Shown: positions 1-4,550 of the stretch, piece by piece | How the letters are laid out: the number at the start of each line of letters is the position of its first letter | Numbering within the stretch: the first letter of the stretch is position 1 | From: Bacteroidales bacterium | GTDB lineage: Bacteria > Bacteroidota > Bacteroidia > Bacteroidales > Dysgonomonadaceae | DNA length: 5,161 nt | Assembly: GCA_012728155.1 (NCBI GenBank) | Contig: JAAYFR010000120.1 | Location: 1-5,161, forward strand | Direction of reading: 5' to 3' | Position numbers and translations under genes: made by a program | Notes under the pieces: generated by a model | Seen by the model: only the letters and a program-made list of their open reading frames with translations | Database searches by the model: none | Told to the model about the DNA's origin: nothing

Positions 1-91
1 GCTTGCGTTTAGTTACATAGGCAAGGGCCGCGCCGCTTCCCCAAAGGAGCACGGAGATGATCGCAAAATATATAAATGAATCCCAGGTCAT
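1..91 (-). CDS. ccsA: CcsA/ResC-like cytochrome c biogenesis protein, N-terminal fragment
   Basis: Only the first 30 codons are inside the window, and the gene continues past the left edge. The start ATG (91-89) overlaps the TGA stop of the resB-like gene as ATGA, so the two are probably translationally coupled and made in similar amounts. The peptide begins MTWDSFIYFA and runs as one hydrophobic segment (about residues 5-25) ending in TKRK, which fits a first membrane helix followed by a positive cytoplasmic loop. CcsA/ResC proteins are multi-spanning membrane proteins that, with ResB/Ccs1, export haem and attach it to CxxCH cysteines (System II). The diagnostic tryptophan-rich WWD motif and haem-ligand histidines would lie outside the window. 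The name rests on position after resB and on the N-terminus, not on catalytic motifs. Confidence 0.75.
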   Translation of the reverse strand, partial: MTWDSFIYFAIISVLLWGSGAALAYVTKRK

Positions 92-1359
92 GATGCTTTC
101 TTTTTAGGTCCGGCGATAAACAGGAAGAGTGCTCCGGCCAGCAACATAAAAATGCCTGTGTAGACTATATTCAACCAAGGGTCGCGCACCAGTTCAAAGA
201 CGGAGGTGTTGGAATATTTGCCTTTCGTATCGTCGTAGCTATACTGATAGATCATCCAATCGTCCACTTGTAGCGGTGTATTGACTTCGATCACCGCCTC
301 TTTTGTTTTTCCGCTTTCAGTAAAGACCGTCACATGCGAACTGTACTTCTTGATCTCCTGCATCGGCATGGCTACGCTTGTCTCCTCATCGATCTGTAGA
401 AAGATAGGGGGAAAGAGGTAACTGCCGTTACTGACCCAACCCTCCACCGGTTGCCGCAGGCCGGGCTTGTCGGCTTTCACCTTGAGGGCAGTGGTGGATC
501 CTTCCGTCATCATGGGTACGACGTTCATGAAGGTAGAGTCCCTGAAAATCGCCGCATGGGGCAGGTAGTCTGTTATTTCGAGTGTCACGCCTGCCAGGCT
601 GGTGGTTTTTCCCACTCCTTCAAACATGTAACTTTCGGGACGTGAAGCAGGCAGCATTTTCCCAGTCTCGTTTTCAATAATGACTAATTTGGGTTCATAC
701 TCCTCTATCATAAAGGTATCCAGCTGGATAGCCACCGCTAACTCCTTTATTTCACCTGTTTTCAGGACTCCGCGCCATTCCACTTCTCCCTCCTGGATAC
801 TCATTGTCAGCCGCTCCATATCGGCACTGCCCAGTATCCCACCCAAAAGGGCAATAAACAGGCCAAGGTGGTTCAGGTAAAAGCCGATATCGCGCCAGCT
901 CTGTCTCCGGGCTGTCCTTCTCAATGTGGCAAGTCCCAGTATGATCAGATTATAGAAACAGAGCAACAGGAACGGCCATGAAGTGGTCATCTGATGCCAG
1001 CCGAGAGAGGTAAAGGGATGGTGGGGCAACTGCTCTTTACCGGTTCCGGCGACAAACTGGGGAATGAGTCCCAGGATCATGGCAAGCAGAAGCAACACTG
1101 CCAATGCCGGAATGGTGGCATATACGCTCGACAGCCACCTGGTTACCCTGCCTTTTCCGGCGAGGAGATGCACAGCAAGAAGCCCTGCAACGAACAGGGC
1201 TCCGATGATGGTGTTGACGGGGAAAGCAAACAGGGCCGTCTCGATATTTCCGGTGGTCAGCTGCAGGAGTGTTCCCACAAACAGGACGCCCACTGCGACA
1301 ATAAAACCTTCCGCATACCCCCATGGGTGTTCCCAGATTTTACGGGAAGTACTCTTCAT
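88..1359 (-). CDS. resB: ResB-like cytochrome c biogenesis membrane protein
   Basis: This 423-residue membrane protein is the probable ResB/Ccs1 partner of CcsA in System II haem attachment. Hydrophobic segments lie near residues 16-36, 43-67, 79-101, 127-146 and 157-177. A large, mostly polar domain (about 180-392) follows, then a last membrane helix (about 396-416) ending in GPKKKAS. The fifth segment carries the sequence FYLNHLGLFIALLGG, with His164 a candidate haem-handling residue. The end of the soluble domain (IYQYSYDD..., VFELVRDPW) before the last helix is typical of ResB proteins. In the family the soluble domain faces the periplasm and binds apocytochrome or haem. The gene starts 78 bp after nrfA and overlaps ccsA by four bases, which points to one nrfHA-resB-ccsA transcript serving maturation of the adjacent cytochromes. 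No Shine-Dalgarno is visible; the leader before ATG is A/T rich. The family call is firm, but the exact role of each segment is inferred. Confidence 0.88.
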   Translation of the reverse strand: MKSTSRKIWEHPWGYAEGFIVAVGVLFVGTLLQLTTGNIETALFAFPVNTIIGALFVAGLLAVHLLAGKGRVTRWLSSVYATIPALAVLLLLAMILGLIPQFVAGTGKEQLPHHPFTSLGWHQMTTSWPFLLLCFYNLIILGLATLRRTARRQSWRDIGFYLNHLGLFIALLGGILGSADMERLTMSIQEGEVEWRGVLKTGEIKELAVAIQLDTFMIEEYEPKLVIIENETGKMLPASRPESYMFEGVGKTTSLAGVTLEITDYLPHAAIFRDSTFMNVVPMMTEGSTTALKVKADKPGLRQPVEGWVSNGSYLFPPIFLQIDEETSVAMPMQEIKKYSSHVTVFTESGKTKEAVIEVNTPLQVDDWMIYQYSYDDTKGKYSNTSVFELVRDPWLNIVYTGIFMLLAGALFLFIAGPKKKAS

Positions 1360-1383
1360 TTAATATAGTTTTGTTCGGAGTGT

Positions 1384-1431
1384 AATTGCAATTAAAGCAG
1401 AGATCGTTAGTCGAATGATTTAACTGCAATT
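1384..1431. repeat. Inverted AATTGCA/TGCAATT arms in the nrfA-resB gap
   Basis: The 78-bp gap between nrfA and resB contains a perfect 10-bp palindrome AATTGCAATT (1384-1393). A second copy of TGCAATT lies at 1425-1431 and can pair with AATTGCA at 1384-1390 across 34 nt. The arms are short and A/T rich and no T-tract follows on the minus strand, so this is not a convincing terminator. It could be a weak internal regulatory site or chance. I see no good promoter in the gap. Confidence 0.2.
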
Positions 1432-1437
1432 GATATT

Positions 1438-2934
1438 TCAATGTACAGTGACAAGCCGATTGTTGGCTTTTGCCGTTTCAAGCCATTGGGGAACCACACT
1501 CTCCTGGAATTTCTGTTTGTTGGCTCTTTCCTTCTCCATATCGAGGCCGATGTAAGCCTGTGCTTTCTCTTTCGTAGAGACATCCGGCAGGGGCACATTT
1601 CCGGTAAAACCAAGTTGAGCCAGCACTTTCGATATCTCAAAACGGGCTTTATGCGCACGGTCCAATCCCATGGAGAGGATACGTTGGAACTCTACCGGCG
1701 AGTGGAATGAACCACCGTGTGAAGCCACTGCGTAATCCCAACGCCATTGCGCCTGACGGATCAGTTGAAGTGCATGTTGCATCTGTGTGTCGGAAGCTCC
1801 CTTTTCCCATGCAAACTGTGCTTCGAGATGCGCTTTCGAAAGTTCCTCCTCTACCAGATTGCGTATCTGGTTTGCGCTACGCTGTCTTTCGTAGACCGCA
1901 CTCCTGAGATCCTCTTCCGACTCCCTGTGGCATACCTGGCAGGTGTTGCTGATGTTGGCAAGCGGACTGATGATGTGATGGTCGCTATACTTGATACCCC
2001 CTTCGGAAATATAGGGCATATGGCAATCGGCGCACGACACGCCCCGTTGCGCGTGTATGCCGGTCTTATAAATTTCGTAATCGGGATGTTGTGCCTTGAT
2101 GATAGGAGCTTTACTCAACGCATGTGTATAATCGGCGAATCCGATGCCGTCATAATACTGCTCAGCACCCTCCATCGTAAGGCCGTTATGCCAGGGAAAG
2201 ATCAGATATTTTCCTTCGGGCGTGAAGTAATATTCTACGTGACATTGCGCACAGGCCAGTGAACGCATATCCTGATGGGAAGCTTCCCTGACATCCATAC
2301 CCATATTTTCGAACCCTTCTATCAAGCCCGGGCGGCTGATCTTCAAATCCATGGTTTCGGCTTCGTGGCAATCGGCACAACCGATAGGATTGACCACTTC
2401 GTCTCCCCAATGCGCCCAAGTCTCTTTGTAGAATTCGGCAATTCCCACCGAATCCATCAATCTCGGGATATCGGGACTTTTACAGGTCCAGCAGGTGGCC
2501 GGCTGGGGTCCTTCGTCGGGTGTCATGGGGGCTCCGGTGCGAAGCGTATGATGCACATCCTCGATCGCATGCTTATGTCCTCTTGGCGTGCCATAATCCT
2601 TCGAAAAAGCATATCCCGCCCAGAGGATCACCATCTCGGGGCGTTGTGCAAGCACATCCACCGTGCTGCTCCCGTTGAATTCGCTCCGGAAAGTGGTGTC
2701 GGCGGTTTCTTTCCACGTTTCATATTCACGTGGATAATTGATGGCAAACAGTTCACTCCTTGATTCAATGCCTTTGATTTCCACTTTCCTGTTGTTCATC
2801 ACGCTCGCTATTTCGGCTCTTCGCTGTGTGATGGAAGCCGCCAGCATTCCCAGCAGGAATACCACTCCCAGGGTAGAGAAAAATAGCAGCCACCCTACCC
2901 ACGGTTTCATCTTGTTATTGTTTTTGCTCTTCAT
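1438..2934 (-). CDS. nrfA: Ammonia-forming cytochrome c nitrite reductase, catalytic subunit NrfA
   Basis: NrfA reduces nitrite to ammonium with six electrons, outside the cytoplasmic membrane. The 498-residue length is normal for the family. A positive N-terminus (MKSKNNNKMK) and hydrophobic stretch (about 11-33) form a signal peptide or membrane anchor. Five haem motifs are present: CWTCK (148-152, the lysine-ligated active-site haem), CADCH (186-190), CAQCH (228-232), CADCH (301-305) and CQVCH (332-336). By alignment with known NrfA proteins, Arg132 (in TLRTGAP), Tyr235 (in HVEYYF) and His283 (in KAQHP) are the catalytic residues. Glu234, Tyr235, Lys280 and Gln282 match the calcium site. 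The YAVASHGGSFHSP stretch (401-413) supplies distal haem-ligand histidines. All key residues are intact, so the enzyme should be active. The gene lies 119 bp after nrfH and 78 bp before resB on the same strand. No NrfB/C/D genes are seen, so electrons should come from NrfH. An alternative start at Met9 would leave the protein almost unchanged. Confidence 0.98.
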   Translation of the reverse strand: MKSKNNNKMKPWVGWLLFFSTLGVVFLLGMLAASITQRRAEIASVMNNRKVEIKGIESRSELFAINYPREYETWKETADTTFRSEFNGSSTVDVLAQRPEMVILWAGYAFSKDYGTPRGHKHAIEDVHHTLRTGAPMTPDEGPQPATCWTCKSPDIPRLMDSVGIAEFYKETWAHWGDEVVNPIGCADCHEAETMDLKISRPGLIEGFENMGMDVREASHQDMRSLACAQCHVEYYFTPEGKYLIFPWHNGLTMEGAEQYYDGIGFADYTHALSKAPIIKAQHPDYEIYKTGIHAQRGVSCADCHMPYISEGGIKYSDHHIISPLANISNTCQVCHRESEEDLRSAVYERQRSANQIRNLVEEELSKAHLEAQFAWEKGASDTQMQHALQLIRQAQWRWDYAVASHGGSFHSPVEFQRILSMGLDRAHKARFEISKVLAQLGFTGNVPLPDVSTKEKAQAYIGLDMEKERANKQKFQESVVPQWLETAKANNRLVTVH

Positions 2935-2975
2935 AAAGAAAGATATATATGAAATTACTAATTACTATAAAAAAT

Positions 2976-3006
2976 CAAAATTCATCATTCATCAGTATCT
3001 TATCAA
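2976..3006 (-). promoter_or_regulatory. Possible internal promoter for nrfA
   Basis: Read on the minus strand, a TTG (3006-3004) is followed after 20 nt by GAATTTTG (2983-2976). This matches the Bacteroidota -7 box TAnnTTTG in all but its first base, and the spacing is within the range usual for this phylum. It would give nrfA a short leader of about 35 nt and allow nrfA expression independent of nrfH. The gap is A/T rich, so a chance match is quite possible. Confidence 0.3.
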
Positions 3007-3011
3007 TACCG

Positions 3012-3025
3012 CCCGAAAAATCGGG
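3012..3025 (-). other. Small hairpin between nrfH and nrfA
   Basis: CCCGA and TCGGG (arms 3025-3021 and 3016-3012 on the transcript strand) form a 5-bp G/C-rich stem around a four-T loop. No T-run follows, so it is not a standard intrinsic terminator. With the larger hairpin just upstream it could act in mRNA processing or stability. Confidence 0.35.
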
Positions 3026-3035
3026 ACAGATGGTC

Positions 3036-3061
3036 GCGATTGATCGGAATCGGTCAATCGC
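3036..3061 (-). other. Hairpin spanning the nrfH stop codon
   Basis: GCGATTGA (3061-3054) and TCAATCGC (3043-3036) are perfect 8-bp inverted arms on the transcript strand. Two further CG pairs inside the arms, after one C-A mismatch, close on an ATTC loop. The UGA stop of nrfH (3056-3054) sits within the 5' arm. No T-tract follows, so termination is unlikely. A 3'-end stabiliser or processing site between nrfH and nrfA is the more natural reading. Confidence 0.45.
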
Positions 3062-3671
3062 TCTTCATCATATTGTGCAACCAATCCGGCACATTACTTT
3101 TCGGCATTGGCACCCGTGCATTGGGAGTAGACGAGAGCGATCTGCTGCGTGTATGCGGAATATTCCTGTGACAATCCCAGCAGGTGCTTCCGCCCATCTC
3201 CTTCGTCTCCTTGAAACCCATCCGGCCGGTTTTTATAAATTCGGTGTTGAGTTGTGTGTGGCAGCGGATGCAGTTATCCATAATCACCTGTGAGCTGGCC
3301 TCGATGGCCCGGATGGCCTGGGCTTCGCCACGTATGGTAAAAATGGCCGAATGGCGCAATCCGTCGACTGCCTTGAAATAGTATCCTTTCAGTTTATTGT
3401 CCTGGGGAACATGACAGTCGTTGCAGGTAGTATTTCGTCCGTGGGAGCTATGCATCCAGGTAGCGTAGTAAGGACCCATGATATGGCAGTTCACGCATGT
3501 GGCGGGGTCATTGGAGAGATAGCTGTATGCCCGCGAGGTGAAGAAGGTATAGATAAACAGTCCCACGAAGGCACCACTGATGATGATGGCCGGATATTTC
3601 CATCCTCCGCGCGGCCGTATTTCATTCCAGAGGTCTTGAATTTTGTTCCAGAGGTCTTGAATTTTACCCAT
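3054..3671 (-). CDS. nrfH: NrfH, membrane tetrahaem cytochrome c quinol dehydrogenase
   Basis: NrfH (NapC/NirT family) anchors NrfA to the membrane, oxidises menaquinol and passes electrons to NrfA. The 205-residue protein has a short cytoplasmic N-terminus, one membrane helix (about residues 26-45) and a periplasmic haem domain. Haem motifs are CVNCH (59-63), CNDCH (83-87), CIRCH (134-138) and CWDCH (164-168). Met65, in the CxxCHxM arrangement of the first site, matches the unusual methionine ligand of haem 1 in known NrfH. Asp103 in FKAVDGLRH lies in the region that forms the haem-1/quinol site in the family. Residues 3-9 and 10-16 are an exact repeat of KIQDLWN, caused by a tandem DNA duplication. 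The gene is first in the minus-strand operon, upstream of nrfA. The start at 3671 is chosen because it opens the only frame with the membrane helix and lies just after the divergent control region. No Shine-Dalgarno is evident. Confidence 0.97.
   Translation of the reverse strand: MGKIQDLWNKIQDLWNEIRPRGGWKYPAIIISGAFVGLFIYTFFTSRAYSYLSNDPATCVNCHIMGPYYATWMHSSHGRNTTCNDCHVPQDNKLKGYYFKAVDGLRHSAIFTIRGEAQAIRAIEASSQVIMDNCIRCHTQLNTEFIKTGRMGFKETKEMGGSTCWDCHRNIPHTRSRSLSSTPNARVPMPKSNVPDWLHNMMKSD
3624..3665 (-). repeat. 21-bp in-frame tandem duplication at the start of nrfH
   Basis: Two adjacent 21-bp units, codons 3-9 and 10-16 of nrfH, are identical at 20 of 21 bases. The only difference is the last base (AAC versus AAT), which is silent for asparagine. 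Each unit encodes KIQDLWN. The reading frame is kept, and the cytoplasmic N-terminal segment before the membrane helix is lengthened by seven residues. The near identity, including at silent positions, points to a recent duplication by replication slippage. Confidence 0.95.
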
Positions 3672-3699
3672 GGTCGCACTTATTAATGATTTTCACAAA

Positions 3700-3707
3700 C
3701 AAAGTAA
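3700..3707 (-). promoter_or_regulatory. Candidate -7 box for the nrfHA operon
   Basis: On the minus strand TTACTTTG (3707-3700) matches TAnnTTTG except at the second base. It would start transcription near 3694, giving a leader of about 23 nt before nrfH. There is no TTG at the expected -33 distance. The Crp/Fnr-like palindrome centred at 3736.5 would instead lie about 42 bp upstream of that start, the usual place for a class II activator. The box itself is a weak match. Confidence 0.35.
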
Positions 3708-3728
3708 GAGATAAAAAAATGAAAAAAG

Positions 3729-3744
3729 TGTAATAATTATGACG
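3729..3744. promoter_or_regulatory. Candidate Crp/Fnr-family operator in the divergent region
   Basis: TGTAA-N6-TGACG matches the superfamily consensus TGTnA-N6-TnACA at all fixed bases except the last, around an A/T-rich palindromic core (ATAATTAT, 3733-3740). It lies between the divergent nrfH and crp/fnr genes, 58 bp from the nrfH start and 42 bp from the regulator start. It could serve both activation of nrfHA and autoregulation. The classical Fnr sequence TTGAT-N4-ATCAA is not present. Confidence 0.45.
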
Positions 3745-3750
3745 ATAGGA

Positions 3751-3779
3751 AAAAATAGAGTATATTCGGGACTATTTTT
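3751..3779. repeat. Inverted repeat just upstream of the crp/fnr gene
   Basis: AAAAATAG (3751-3758) and CTATTTTT (3772-3779) are perfect 8-bp inverted arms separated by 13 nt, ending six bases before the regulator start codon. The spacer includes TATATTCG (3761-3768), one base off the -7 box TAnnTTTG, which would give a leader of about 10 nt. The element could be an autoregulatory operator over the core promoter. The A/T-rich arms make chance possible. Confidence 0.3.
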
Positions 3780-3785
3780 AAATGT

Positions 3786-4484
3786 ATGGAGAGACAATAT
3801 TTCGATCATTCTCATAGCCCCCATCCTTCGGGAATGATCTTTCAATGTCCGTTGTGTAGTTCCGTGCCGGAGGATCAACGTGAAGGGTTTATGCAGGATC
3901 TGCGGTTTTCAATCAAGAATTACCAGAAAGGTGATATGATCGTCACCCGGGGAGCCCTTTATGAATCGCTCTATATCCTGATCAGGGGAGAGATTGTCAC
4001 AGAGATGGCCGATGAGAAGGGGGATTTTATGAAGGTGGATCATATCACTGCCCCCAACCCGCTGGCTGCCGGCTTTCTGTTTGCCTCCAACAACCGGTCG
4101 CCTGTCTCCGCGATATGCAAGGTGCCTTGTACGGCGGTAGTCATTCCGAAGGAGAATGTCTATTTCCTGATGCGGAAATATGAATCGTTTATGTTGGCTT
4201 TTTTATCCTACATCTCCAACAGGATGTCGTTTCTTTCCGAAAAACTGCGCCTTGTCTCGCTGCGTACCATTCGGGCAAAACTGGCCTATTATCTATTGAA
4301 AGAGTCGGCGGGTGCGCAATCGTTCCGGTTGGGATCTTCCAAAGAGGAGATCGCCCGCCTTTTCAATGTTTCCCGACCCGCATTGATAAAGGTGATGATG
4401 GAGATGGCAGCGGAGGAGATTATTGCAGTAGCCCGGCGTGATGTTGTTATCAGGGACAGGGCGGCACTCCAAAAAATGTTATAA
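3786..4484 (+). CDS. Crp/Fnr-family transcriptional regulator with four cysteines
   Basis: This 232-residue protein is probably the local regulator of the divergent nrfHA operon. A cyclic-nucleotide-binding-type beta-barrel spans about residues 30-125 (QKGDMIVTRGALYESLYILIRGE is split across 47-69). A dimerisation helix follows (about 126-158), and a winged helix-turn-helix fills 160-225 with the recognition helix near VSRPALIKVM (195-204). The usual CRP effector-site pattern for cAMP is not seen. Exactly four cysteines are present, as CPLC (21-24) and CKVPC (111-115). E. coli Fnr binds a 4Fe-4S cluster with three N-terminal cysteines plus one distal cysteine, so this 2+2 layout may be a variant redox or NO sensor; that is inference. 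The N-terminus HSHSPHP is histidine rich. Met17 (ATG at 3834) is an alternative start that would keep all cysteines. HcpR-like and other anaerobic Crp/Fnr groups are the closest candidates, but I cannot assign a subgroup. Confidence 0.9.
   Translation: MERQYFDHSHSPHPSGMIFQCPLCSSVPEDQREGFMQDLRFSIKNYQKGDMIVTRGALYESLYILIRGEIVTEMADEKGDFMKVDHITAPNPLAAGFLFASNNRSPVSAICKVPCTAVVIPKENVYFLMRKYESFMLAFLSYISNRMSFLSEKLRLVSLRTIRAKLAYYLLKESAGAQSFRLGSSKEEIARLFNVSRPALIKVMMEMAAEEIIAVARRDVVIRDRAALQKML
3804..3839 (+). repeat. Inverted repeat in the 5' coding end of crp/fnr
   Basis: GATCATTC (3804-3811) and GAATGATC (3832-3839) are perfect 8-bp inverted arms separated by 20 nt, all within codons 7-18 of the regulator as called. 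In mRNA they could form a hairpin that covers the alternative start Met17. If Met17 were the true start, the repeat would instead lie in the leader as an operator or structured 5' end. Function is unproven. Confidence 0.3.
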
Positions 4485-4498
4485 AAGCATGAATCGGG

Positions 4499-4529
4499 TT
4501 TCTTGCCTGTTTTCTTATACCTATTTTTG
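4499..4529 (+). promoter_or_regulatory. Probable Bacteroidota promoter for the alkyltransferase gene
   Basis: TATTTTTG (4522-4529) is an exact match to the -7 consensus TAnnTTTG and lies 21 nt before the start codon at 4551. Upstream, TTTC (4499-4502) sits 19 nt away as a weak -33 element, and a TTG (4503-4505) lies 16 nt away. The TATTTTT/AAAAATA inverted repeat at 4522-4538 overlaps it. The gene may thus be transcribed separately from crp/fnr, although only 66 nt divide the two. Confidence 0.5.
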
Positions 4530-4550
4530 TGAAAAATAATCGACAGAGAG

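Noticed and set aside
994..1368. Plus-strand open frames opposite resB
   Set aside because: They lie wholly antisense to a well-supported membrane protein gene, have no recognisable domains, and their proteins look like reverse-frame shadows.
1747..2262. A 171-codon plus-strand frame opposite nrfA
   Set aside because: nrfA is certain from its five haem motifs and catalytic residues. The antisense frame shows no family features and no start signal.
3672..3785. Classical Fnr box (TTGAT-N4-ATCAA) in the divergent region
   Set aside because: I searched both strands by eye and found no such sequence. The best palindrome there is the TGTAA-type site at 3729-3744.
3693..3878. A 61-codon minus-strand frame across the divergent region and the start of crp/fnr
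   Set aside because: Its hydrophobic C-terminus comes from the A/T-rich promoter region, and it overlaps the regulator N-terminus and the candidate nrfH promoter.
4522..4538. TATTTTT/AAAAATA hairpin as a terminator for crp/fnr
   Set aside because: The stem is all A/T with a 3-nt loop and no following T-tract, and its left arm is part of an exact -7 promoter box. A promoter is the better reading.
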